This document shows positions 1-6,482 of a DNA stretch of 6,549 bases, piece after piece. A program made the position numbers and the translations under genes. The stretch is from Bacteroidales bacterium UBA5621. Lineage in GTDB: Bacteria; Bacteroidota; Bacteroidia; Bacteroidales; VadinHA17. The notes below the pieces were generated by a model. It did not search any database. It worked only from the letters and a program-made list of their open reading frames with translations, and had not been told where the DNA came from. The stretch is from positions 9,606 through 16,154 of the forward strand of contig DIKJ01000192.1 in NCBI GenBank assembly GCA_002424525.1, written 5' to 3'. Each line of letters starts with the position of its first letter. Within the stretch, counting starts at the first letter, position 1.

Positions 1-1812
1 ATTACCGATAACCTGACAATCAATTTCAACAGGCATACCGTTACTGCAGGTGTCTCTTTCGACAGGCTCTTCTTCCGCAACTCATACATCAGGGAGGGGA
101 CCTCCTATTATCGTTACGCCTCAGTGGGTGATTTCATAAGCGGTGCAGATCCGATAGGATTCGGTGTAACCTATGGCTATAACGGCGTTGATGCTCCCGG
201 CGCAATAGGCACGTTCGGCTTCGGAGCCGTTTACGCCCAGGATGAATGGCATGTGGACCCGAAGTTCAAGCTCACCTATGGCGTCCGCCTGGAACTGCCA
301 CTCTACTTCGATGAAATGAATGATAATCCTGCTGTTTCCGCCCTTACATTCATCGATAACAAGAAGATTGACGTCAGTAACTGGCCGAAGAGCCAGATCC
401 TGGTTTCACCCCGCCTGGGCTTTAACTGGGACGTCAGGGGCAACCGCTCACTGCAGGTTCGCGGAGGTACGGGACTCTTCACCGGCTTATTGCCTTTTGT
501 CTGGTTTACCAACCAGCCGACAAACTCGGGACTCATTCAGGTTCCTGAGATCGGTTGGGGACTGATCGTACCGACAGATCCGGAAGCCCCGGCTGTCAGG
601 GACCCGAAACTGGAAAGTATCGGATTTAATCCCGACTATAAGGCTTTTATAACAAACAATCCAGGCCTTTTCCCGCAGAGCCCGGGCACCCTTCCCAGCA
701 ATGCCTCTCTCGCCCATGTCGGGAAGGACTTTAAATTCCCGCAGATATGGCGTTCCAATATCGGAGTCGATGTCGAACTGCCCTGGGGTATGATCTTTAC
801 GGGAGAAGCCATCTTCTCAAAAGACATTAATGCCATCATGCAGACGAACCTGAACCTGACGGATCCGACAGGCACGATGACCGGTCCTGACAACAGGGTG
901 TTCTGGACATCAACCACAGCCGCAAAGGTCGTCCCATCGATAAGCAATGCCATGGAACTGACCAATTCGGATAAAGGGTATCAGTACTCCCTTACAGCAC
1001 AGCTGACAAAGAATTTCAGGAACGGCTTTGCCGGTATGTTCGCCTATACCTATACGGTTGCAAAGGATGTTACCTCAAACCCGGGTTCCGCTGCCTTCTC
1101 CGCATATTCTTCAAATACGTCATACCGCAGCCTGAATGATCCTGAACTCAGCTACTCCGGTTTTGCCACTCCCCATAAACTTATCGGGAATGTCTCGTAC
1201 CGGATAGAGTATGCCAGGTTCTTTGCAACCACATTTTCGCTTGTCTACCAGGGATTTCAGACAGGCAGATGGTCTTACACCTACTCCAACGATCTTAACG
1301 GCGACGGAATATCATCTGACCTGATGTATATACCAAAGAGTGCCGAAGAGATAAACTTTGGCCTGGCAAGCGGAATGACTGCTGATGAGCAGAGGAATGC
1401 TTTCTGGAATTATGTGAACGGGAATGAATACCTGAGCAGCCGCAAGGGAATGTATGCGGAACGTTTCGGACATATTCAGCCCTGGCTGCACCGGTTCGAT
1501 GCCAAGGTCCTGCAGGATATTTTCACGAATTTCGGAACAGCACGGAAATACACCCTTCAGCTTAGTCTCGATTTCCTTAATATCGGTAACCTGATCAACG
1601 ACCAGTGGGGCACATATACCTATAATCCCCTGGCAAGCTACCAGAATGTCCGTCCCCTTACCGTTGTCACAAGGGGCACCGCAACAACACAACCTGTTTA
1701 CAGGCTGAATGCAACATCGCTGACAGATTTTACCAACAAGACAACCCTCAGCAAGGATATCAGCACTGCAAGCACATGGGGATGTCTTCTCGGCATCCGC
1801 CTCATCTTTTAG
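1..1812 (+). CDS. TonB-dependent receptor, Oar-like, C-terminal beta-barrel (5' partial)
   Basis: The reading frame is open from the first base to TAG at 1810-1812, giving 603 codons of a protein whose start lies upstream. It looks like the outer-membrane beta-barrel of an Oar-like TonB-dependent receptor, a family usually around 1000 residues with a carboxypeptidase-regulatory-like domain and a plug at the N-terminus; neither is in the window. Seen directly: the barrel motif YAQDEW at nt 232-249 followed by a LTYGVRLELP strand, a segment resembling family members (LQVRGGTGLFTG, FVWFTNQ) around nt 451-516, alternating aromatic/polar strands throughout, an acidic loop DLNGDG at nt 1291-1308 followed by LMYIP, and a final strand ending in Phe (GIRLIF), as expected for BAM-inserted barrels. 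By family knowledge it would take up a ligand across the outer membrane using TonB energy; the substrate cannot be read. GTG at 124 is internal, not a credible start, because the barrel sequence continues upstream of it. Confidence 0.9.
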   Translation: MTDNLTINFNRHTVTAGVSFDRLFFRNSYIREGTSYYRYASVGDFISGADPIGFGVTYGYNGVDAPGAIGTFGFGAVYAQDEWHVDPKFKLTYGVRLELPLYFDEMNDNPAVSALTFIDNKKIDVSNWPKSQILVSPRLGFNWDVRGNRSLQVRGGTGLFTGLLPFVWFTNQPTNSGLIQVPEIGWGLIVPTDPEAPAVRDPKLESIGFNPDYKAFITNNPGLFPQSPGTLPSNASLAHVGKDFKFPQIWRSNIGVDVELPWGMIFTGEAIFSKDINAIMQTNLNLTDPTGTMTGPDNRVFWTSTTAAKVVPSISNAMELTNSDKGYQYSLTAQLTKNFRNGFAGMFAYTYTVAKDVTSNPGSAAFSAYSSNTSYRSLNDPELSYSGFATPHKLIGNVSYRIEYARFFATTFSLVYQGFQTGRWSYTYSNDLNGDGISSDLMYIPKSAEEINFGLASGMTADEQRNAFWNYVNGNEYLSSRKGMYAERFGHIQPWLHRFDAKVLQDIFTNFGTARKYTLQLSLDFLNIGNLINDQWGTYTYNPLASYQNVRPLTVVTRGTATTQPVYRLNATSLTDFTNKTTLSKDISTASTWGCLLGIRLIF

Positions 1813-1839
1813 CAGGCAGTTCACTGTATAATATTGTGA

Positions 1840-1865
1840 TAAGGGCGTTGCATGCAACGCCCTTA
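1840..1865. terminator. Perfect 26-bp palindrome, possible bidirectional terminator
   Basis: The sequence is a perfect palindrome beginning 27 bases after the receptor stop codon. Its core is GGGCGTTGCATGCAACGCCC with TAA and TTA arms. In RNA it could fold into a stem of about 11 bp with a four-base CAUG loop, followed by an AC and then a U-rich stretch (positions 1867-1874). This fits a 3'-end hairpin for the receptor transcript, but the trailing tract is not a clean U run, so intrinsic termination is uncertain. It may equally be just the head of a dispersed repeat, since a second copy follows 77 bp downstream. Confidence 0.4.
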
Positions 1866-1919
1866 CTTTATTATAACAGATTGTGGAAACCTGTGAAATA
1901 TCTAAATCCTGCGTAGTTG

Positions 1920-1939
1920 GGGCGTTGCATGCAACGCCC
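1920..1939. repeat. Second palindrome, 20 bp perfect
   Basis: This copy keeps the 20-bp palindromic core exactly, but its outer arms have drifted: G at 1919 faces T at 1940, so the perfect symmetry is 20 bp rather than 26. It is followed by TTAC as in the first copy, and then by a small inverted repeat TACAA-T-TTGTA at 1941-1951. In RNA the two palindrome copies could pair within themselves or with each other. Confidence 0.7.
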
Positions 1940-1977
1940 TTACAATTTGTATAGCGGATTGAGGCTAATTGTGCGGC

Positions 1978-2009
1978 ATCTAACTCCCATATAATGAAGG
2001 GTATTAGAT
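1978..2009. other. Imperfect inverted repeat in the nrdJ upstream region
   Basis: ATCTAA at 1978-1983 is complementary to TTAGAT at 2004-2009, and inside it CCC (1986-1988) faces GGG (1999-2001) across a 2x2 mismatch, leaving a ten-base loop. It lies at the 3' boundary of the second repeat unit, so it may be part of that element rather than a regulatory site of nrdJ. The stem is weak and AT-rich. Confidence 0.3.
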
Positions 2010-2205
2010 CAGGCTACGAGGTAACATCCATGAGGCCAGAATGTTAAACTTAGGTTAATAACTCTTCCGGTAAATGTTAATAAACTTAAAAATTTTGTCT
2101 TGCATCGGGTAATGTCCTTGTATAAATTAGCAAATACCCGCTTAACATACCAGTGGTCGTTTAATCTCTTAATAACCAAAGAGTAACAGAATTATATTTC
2201 ATAAT
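1988..2205. other. AT-rich non-coding leader upstream of nrdJ
   Basis: This stretch carries no credible gene. The best open frame is 17 codons (ATG 1994 to TAA 2045-2047) with no ribosome-binding site. It is AT-rich and contains TTAATAA three times (2055, 2077, 2169). I looked for the conserved boxes of a cobalamin riboswitch and for NrdR-type repeats, since the downstream gene needs adenosylcobalamin, and saw neither. It presumably holds the nrdJ promoter and 5' leader. Confidence 0.5.
2095..2128 (+). promoter_or_regulatory. Candidate nrdJ promoter
   Basis: A TTG triplet occurs at 2095-2097 and again, in TTGCAT, at 2101-2105 (starting at 2100). TATAAATT follows at 2121-2128, with 18 bases between the second TTG and the TATA element. 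This is loosely compatible with the Bacteroidota pattern of a -33 TTG and a -7 TAnnTTTG, but the -7 element does not match the TTTG part. It lies about 80 bases before the nrdJ start. The sequence is AT-rich, so chance matches are likely. Confidence 0.22.
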
Positions 2206-4842
2206 ATGGAAGAATTATTTGTCCGTGCGCCTGCCGTCGCAGAGGAAAAAGAATCAGAAAAAGAGATGACTTCAGTTGAATGCAATAAACCAGCAGGTAA
2301 AACAAAACCTGAACCTCAGACTCAGACGAAAGGGAGGGCCATTTATTCACATGATGAGGCAGTGGAGGCAAGCATTGAATATTTCAGGGGTGATGAACTG
2401 GCAGCAAGGGTCTGGGCAAATAAATATGCACTTAAGGACTCATTCGGGAATCTATACGAGAAAACGCCGGATGATATGCACCGGAGGCTGGCAGGTGAAA
2501 TAAGGCGGGTGGAGATGAAATATAAGAATCCGCTTCCCGAAGAGCTGATCTACAACGTTCTCAAGGATTTCAGGTATATCGTCCCCCAGGGCGGACCCAT
2601 GACCGGTATCGGCAACGATTTCCAGATAGCTTCATTATCGAACTGCTTTGTAATCGGCAATGACGGAACATCCGACTCCTATGGCGGAATTATGAAGATT
2701 GATCAGGAACAGGTTCAGCTGATGAAGCGGCGGGGAGGAGTAGGACACGACCTCTCTCATATCAGGCCGAAGGGTACTCCTGTACTGAACAGCGCCCTCA
2801 CTTCGACAGGAGTGGTGCCCTTTATGGAGAGATATTCCAACTCCACAAGGGAGGTGGCTCAGGATGGACGCAGAGGCGCACTGATGCTCTCAATCTCGAT
2901 CAAGCACCCCGACTCGGGAAAATTCATCGATGCGAAACTGGAATGCGGAAAGGTCACCGGCGCAAATGTCTCAGTGAAGCTGACGGACGAATTTATGGAA
3001 GCAGTCCGGGACAAAACACTTTTCAGACAGCAATACCCTATAGTCTCAGATGATCCGAAATTTGTCAGGGACGTTGATGCCGTTCAGCTCTGGAACAAGA
3101 TAATCCATAATGCATGGAAATCGGCCGAACCGGGAGTGCTGTTCTGGGATACAATTATAAGGGAGAGCGTTCCCGATTGCTATGCGGATAAGGGTTATGC
3201 CACAGCCTCCACCAACCCGTGCGGTGAAATACCACTCTGCCCCTACGACAGCTGCAGATTACTGGCAATCAATCTGTTCAGTTATGTCGCTGATCCTTTT
3301 ACAACTGAGGCAAAATTTGACTTTGACCAGTTCAAAGAGCATGTGGGACTCGCACAGCGGATAATGGATGACATAATTGACCTGGAACTGGAGAAGATAG
3401 ACTCGATACTGTCGAAAATTGAAGCTGACCCGGAAAAGGAAGAACTGAAACATGTTGAAAGGTCTCTGTGGTGCAATATACGGAAGAAGTCGGAAGAGGG
3501 AAGAAGGACAGGCATCGGCATAACAGCCGAGGGCGATATGCTGGCAGCCCTTGGCCTCAGGTACGGAAGCGACGAAGCAACATCATTTTCTGTTGAGGTC
3601 CATAAAACCCTTGCCCTTGAAGCTTATAAATCATCCACATACCTGGCAAAGGAGAGAGGGCCGTTCACTATCTACGATCCTGAAAGAGAGAAGAACAATC
3701 CCTTTATTCTCAGAATGAAAGAGGCGGATCCAGTGATGTACAGCAATATGGTCAAATACGGCCGGAGAAATATTGCGCTTCTTACTATCGCCCCTACCGG
3801 CACCACAAGCCTGATGACCCAGACCACTTCAGGAATAGAACCGATATTCTCCGCCTTCTACAAGCGCAGAAGAAAAGTAAATCCCAACGATAAGGACGTC
3901 AGGGTCACATTCACCGATGAGGTTGGTGACTGCTGGGAGGAGTTCAATGTGTTTCACCATAAGTTTGTCGACTGGCTTAACCTGAACGGGTACGATCCCA
4001 ACGAGGTGACGAGGATGAGCGACAATGATATTGAGGCAATTATCGCCAGGTCACCTTACAGTAAGGCATCGGCAAACGATGTTGACTGGGTGGCCAAGGT
4101 AAAAATGCAGGGGGCAATACAGAAGTGGGTTGATCATTCAATCAGTGTTACGATAAACCTCCCTGCGGATGCAAAGGAGGAGCTGGTGAGCGAACTCTAT
4201 CTCACGGCATGGAAATCGGGATGCAAAGGCGCTACAGTCTACCGCGACGGATCGAGAAACGGCGTCCTGATTGCGTCGGGCAAAAACGAGGTCAGGGCAG
4301 ACAGGCCAAAGCGCCCGAAAGCCCTCGATTGCGATATCATCAGATTTAATATCAATGAGGAGAAATGGGTGGCATTTGTCGGGCTGAAGGAGGGCAATCC
4401 TTATGAGATATTTACAGGTATTGCCGACGAGGAGATCTTCCCGATCCCGAAAACGATTATCAAGGGCAGGATAATAAAGGTTAAGAACGAGGATGGGAAA
4501 ACGAGGTACGATTTTCAGTATACCGACAAATATGGTTACAAGAAGACCATCGAAGGCCTCTCGCATATGTTCAAACCCGAGTTCTGGAATTATGCCAAGC
4601 TGATCTCAGGAGTATTGAGGCACGGAATGCCGATTGCAGATGTCGTAAACCTGGTAACGTCCCTCAAGCTCGACAGCGAATCGATCAATAACTGGAAGAA
4701 CGGAGTTGAGAGAGCCTTGAAGAAATATATCCCCAACGGGACCAGGGCCAAGGGGAAATGCATTGAATGCGGTTCCGAGAATCTTGTATATGAAGAGGGG
4801 TGCCTGATATGCAAGGATTGCGGATCGTCAAAGTGCGGCTGA
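2206..4842 (+). CDS. nrdJ: Class II (adenosylcobalamin-dependent) ribonucleoside-diphosphate reductase
   Basis: This complete 878-residue protein reduces ribonucleotides to deoxyribonucleotides in the cytoplasm, using adenosylcobalamin to make the thiyl radical, so it works with or without oxygen. Seen in the sequence: a charged, non-conserved N-terminus (1-45), the reductase N-terminal domain (about 46-125), SNCFVIG with Cys147, the radical loop NPCGEI (Asn337, Cys339, Glu341) and Cys350 eleven residues later. Cys147, Cys339 and Cys350 correspond in order and spacing to Cys134, Cys322 and Cys333 of Thermotoga maritima NrdJ. The phosphate-binding APTGTTS lies at 529-535. A TSCPD-like segment spans about 709-840, and the tail has CxxC pairs (852/855, 866/869) plus Cys872/Cys877 spaced CxxxxC like the Lactobacillus leichmannii 731/736 relay. 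No ATP cone is apparent. No Shine-Dalgarno precedes ATG 2206; ATG 2266 is an alternative start that would lose only unconserved residues. It converges on kbl with a five-base gap. Confidence 0.96.
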   Translation: MEELFVRAPAVAEEKESEKEMTSVECNKPAGKTKPEPQTQTKGRAIYSHDEAVEASIEYFRGDELAARVWANKYALKDSFGNLYEKTPDDMHRRLAGEIRRVEMKYKNPLPEELIYNVLKDFRYIVPQGGPMTGIGNDFQIASLSNCFVIGNDGTSDSYGGIMKIDQEQVQLMKRRGGVGHDLSHIRPKGTPVLNSALTSTGVVPFMERYSNSTREVAQDGRRGALMLSISIKHPDSGKFIDAKLECGKVTGANVSVKLTDEFMEAVRDKTLFRQQYPIVSDDPKFVRDVDAVQLWNKIIHNAWKSAEPGVLFWDTIIRESVPDCYADKGYATASTNPCGEIPLCPYDSCRLLAINLFSYVADPFTTEAKFDFDQFKEHVGLAQRIMDDIIDLELEKIDSILSKIEADPEKEELKHVERSLWCNIRKKSEEGRRTGIGITAEGDMLAALGLRYGSDEATSFSVEVHKTLALEAYKSSTYLAKERGPFTIYDPEREKNNPFILRMKEADPVMYSNMVKYGRRNIALLTIAPTGTTSLMTQTTSGIEPIFSAFYKRRRKVNPNDKDVRVTFTDEVGDCWEEFNVFHHKFVDWLNLNGYDPNEVTRMSDNDIEAIIARSPYSKASANDVDWVAKVKMQGAIQKWVDHSISVTINLPADAKEELVSELYLTAWKSGCKGATVYRDGSRNGVLIASGKNEVRADRPKRPKALDCDIIRFNINEEKWVAFVGLKEGNPYEIFTGIADEEIFPIPKTIIKGRIIKVKNEDGKTRYDFQYTDKYGYKKTIEGLSHMFKPEFWNYAKLISGVLRHGMPIADVVNLVTSLKLDSESINNWKNGVERALKKYIPNGTRAKGKCIECGSENLVYEEGCLICKDCGSSKCG

Positions 4843-4847
4843 AAAAA

Positions 4848-6038
4848 CTATTTTATTACGCCCAGCTCCTTCCCTGTCTTTTCGAAAGCTGATATTGCCT
4901 TATCGAGATGATCCTTCTCATGGGCCGCCGAGAGTTGCACCCTTATTCTTGCCTCGCCTTTTGGTACAACCGGGTAATAGAATCCTATAACATAGATTCC
5001 CTCATTGAGCAGTCTCGCGGCGAACTCCTGCGACAGCTTTGCATCGTACAGCATCACCGCGCATATTGCCGACCTGGTGGGCTTTATATCAAACCCAAGG
5101 CCTTTCATCCTGCTGATGAAATACTCCGAGTTATTGTGCAGTTTATCCTGCAGTTCATTAGTGCCGGTCATCATTTCGACCATTTTTATTCCGGCAGCGG
5201 CAACAAGCGGGGGTATTGAGTTGGAGAAGAGGTAAGGACGGGATCTCTGCCGCAGAAGTTCGATGATCTCTTTCCTGCCCGTGGTAAAGCCGCCGATCGC
5301 TCCCCCGAACGCTTTCCCGAGAGTGCCTGTGATAATTTCAACTTTTCCCGTCAGGCCATAGAGCTCGGTGACGCCTCTCCCGGTCTTTCCGACGACCCCG
5401 GCTGAATGGGATTCGTCGACCATCACCATCGCATCATATTTTTCAGCAAGCCTCACGATAGCGTCGAGAGGCGCTACATTGCCATCCATCGAGAAGACCC
5501 CGTCGGTGACGATCAGACGGAACCTCTGTGCACCGGCCACCTGAAGCTGCGACTCCAGATCTTCCATATCGGCATTTCTGTACCTGTAGCGGACAGCCTT
5601 GCAAAGCCTTACACCGTCGATGATCGAAGCGTGGTTCAGAGAGTCGGAGATAATGGCATCCTCTTCTGTCAGAAGCGGTTCAAATACCCCGCCGTTGGCA
5701 TCGAAACAGGCTGCATACAGGATGGTATCTTCAGTGCCGAAGAATTCCGCTATCTTCTTCTCCAGTTCTTTATGCAGATCGGTTGTTCCGCAGATGAAGC
5801 GGACGGATGACATACCGTATCCGTGTGTGTCGAGCGCACTTTTCACAGCTTCGATGAGCTTGTGGTTATTTGACAGGCCAAGGTAATTGTTGGCACAGAA
5901 ATTCAGGACCCTCTGCCCTGTTTCCAGTTCAATTTCAGCGCCCTGGGGAGAGACTATGATCCGTTCATTTTTAAAGAGACCGGCTTCCCGGATCTCGATT
6001 AAGATGCTTTCCAGGTGACTTTTATATTCCTTGTACAT
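4848..6038 (-). CDS. kbl: Glycine C-acetyltransferase (2-amino-3-ketobutyrate CoA ligase)
   Basis: This complete 396-residue PLP enzyme closely follows Escherichia coli Kbl (398 residues) from end to end. In threonine breakdown it cleaves 2-amino-3-ketobutyrate with CoA to glycine and acetyl-CoA in the cytoplasm. It belongs to the alpha-oxoamine synthase group of fold-type I enzymes. Visible motifs: NFCANNYLGL (46-55), SVRFICGT (78-85), SLNHASIIDG with His136 (133-142), VDESHSAG with Asp208 and His211 (207-214), TGTLGKAFGG with the PLP Schiff-base Lys242 (237-246), RQRSRPYLFSNS (263-274) and ARIRVQLSAAH (363-373) with the predicted carboxylate-binding Arg. 8-Amino-7-oxononanoate synthase is a paralogue, but the near-complete match to Kbl, including the C-terminus GKELGVIK, favours Kbl. 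The usual partner tdh is not in the window. The start aligns with E. coli Kbl; no Shine-Dalgarno is seen, and a repeat array begins only four bases upstream of the ATG. Confidence 0.95.
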   Translation of the reverse strand: MYKEYKSHLESILIEIREAGLFKNERIIVSPQGAEIELETGQRVLNFCANNYLGLSNNHKLIEAVKSALDTHGYGMSSVRFICGTTDLHKELEKKIAEFFGTEDTILYAACFDANGGVFEPLLTEEDAIISDSLNHASIIDGVRLCKAVRYRYRNADMEDLESQLQVAGAQRFRLIVTDGVFSMDGNVAPLDAIVRLAEKYDAMVMVDESHSAGVVGKTGRGVTELYGLTGKVEIITGTLGKAFGGAIGGFTTGRKEIIELLRQRSRPYLFSNSIPPLVAAAGIKMVEMMTGTNELQDKLHNNSEYFISRMKGLGFDIKPTRSAICAVMLYDAKLSQEFAARLLNEGIYVIGFYYPVVPKGEARIRVQLSAAHEKDHLDKAISAFEKTGKELGVIK

Positions 6039-6042
6039 ATGT

Positions 6043-6099
6043 AGTTTAAAGTTATAAAGTTATAAAGTTAGAAAGTTTATAAAGTTTATAAAGTTATAA
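6043..6099. repeat. Short-period AT-rich array between kbl and the four-helix-bundle gene
   Basis: On the + strand this is about seven degenerate units of 7-9 bases: AGTTTAA, AGTTATAA twice, AGTTAGAA, AGTTTATAA twice, AGTTATAA. It fills most of the space between the kbl start codon and the end of the neighbouring gene. Segments are inverted copies of the array at the window's right end: 6069-6085 matches the reverse complement of 6533-6549 at 16 of 17 bases, and 6051-6063 matches that of 6483-6495 perfectly. It must form the 5' leader of kbl if kbl is transcribed from further upstream. Confidence 0.85.
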
Positions 6100-6121
6100 T
6101 GATCAGCGGTTTAAATCATTA
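6097..6121. other. Small hairpin after the four-helix-bundle gene
   Basis: TAATGAT (6097-6103) and ATCATTA (6115-6121) form a seven-base inverted repeat with an 11-base loop, ten bases past the stop codon of the minus-strand gene. Read on the minus strand it is followed by TAACTTTATAAAC rather than a U run, so it is at best a weak terminator or RNA-stabilising hairpin between that gene and kbl. Confidence 0.25.
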
Positions 6122-6131
6122 GTGTGGCTCA

Positions 6132-6476
6132 TCAGAGTTTTTTGATTAATCCGGATAACATTTTGGAAATTTCCAGGGATGAATTGTAGAGTGATTTGAA
6201 TTCTGATTCAGATATTTTGTTCGTTTCCAGAGCAAGATAAAGCATAGATCTTAATTCACCGCTGGATCCTTTTGCGATAAATAGAAATTGTTTAAACTCA
6301 TTATTTGTTTTTCTTTCGAATCCTTCAGCTATGTTATTCATTACCGAAACTGAAGCGCGAAGAATCTGCTCTCTGAAGCCATAGTCTTTAATACTTTCGA
6401 AATGCTTATAAATAATAACAGCCAGTTCTTTTGATTTCTTCCAGACAAGTAAATCCTCAAATCTGTCAACCTTCAT
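6132..6476 (-). CDS. Four-helix-bundle protein, S23 / 23S rRNA intervening-sequence family
   Basis: This complete 114-residue protein has the usual family length. It shows the three blocks I associate with the S23/IVP family (Pfam 23S_rRNA_IVP): FEDLLVWKKSKELAVIIYK (6-24), FREQILRASVSVMNNIAEGF (34-53) and EFKQFLFIAKGSSGELRS (60-77). The predicted structure is all alpha-helical, soluble and without signal peptide or membrane segments. Family members are encoded inside 23S rRNA intervening sequences in some bacteria and as free-standing genes in many Bacteroidota; the related Avd protein assists diversity-generating retroelements. Their general biochemical role is not established, and nothing here assigns one. 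The gene is AT-rich: 99 G or C among the 300 bases 6181-6480, clearly lower than in kbl. Inverted repeat arrays lie on both sides, suggesting an acquired cassette. GGGAGG on the coding strand (complement of 6495-6500) is 18 bases before the ATG, too far for a normal ribosome-binding site. Confidence 0.9.
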   Translation of the reverse strand: MKVDRFEDLLVWKKSKELAVIIYKHFESIKDYGFREQILRASVSVMNNIAEGFERKTNNEFKQFLFIAKGSSGELRSMLYLALETNKISESEFKSLYNSSLEISKMLSGLIKKL

Positions 6477-6482
6477 ATTAGA

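Larger units (their letters stand above)
1840..1987. repeat. Two tandem copies of a palindrome-headed repeat unit
   Basis: Two units start about 77 bp apart. Each begins with the palindrome GGGCGTTGCATGCAACGCCC followed by TTAC (unit 1 palindrome 1840-1865, unit 2 core 1920-1939). The similarity continues past the palindrome: bases 1879-1909 align without gaps to 1957-1987 with 21 of 31 identical, sharing GATTG, TGTG and ATCTAA blocks. So the repeat is a longer degenerate element, not merely two hairpins. There is no open reading frame in it. It resembles palindromic intergenic repeats with GGGGCG...CGCCCC arms common in environmental bacterial genomes (recollection, not searched), which suggests a dispersed repeat or a non-autonomous element. 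Confidence 0.75.

Noticed and set aside
1312..1857. Long antisense open frame on the minus strand opposite the receptor
   Set aside because: The translation has no recognisable domain and is a Cys-rich shadow of the clearly coding plus-strand beta-barrel.
1994..2047. 17-codon open frame upstream of nrdJ as a leader peptide
   Set aside because: There is no ribosome-binding site, no attenuator structure after it and no regulatory codon run, so a frame of this length is expected by chance.
1988..2205. Cobalamin riboswitch ahead of nrdJ
   Set aside because: The conserved GCCACTG and B12-box type sequences are not found by eye in the leader.
4138..4566. Minus-strand open frame of 142 codons opposite nrdJ
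   Set aside because: It is antisense to conserved reductase sequence and shows no family features.
5406..5810. Plus-strand open frame of 134 codons inside kbl
   Set aside because: It lies wholly opposite a well-conserved kbl coding region and has no recognisable motif.
6132..6476. Avd accessory gene of a diversity-generating retroelement
   Set aside because: Avd shares the S23 fold, but no reverse transcriptase, template repeat or variable repeat is seen in the window, and the protein has the generic free-standing family motifs.
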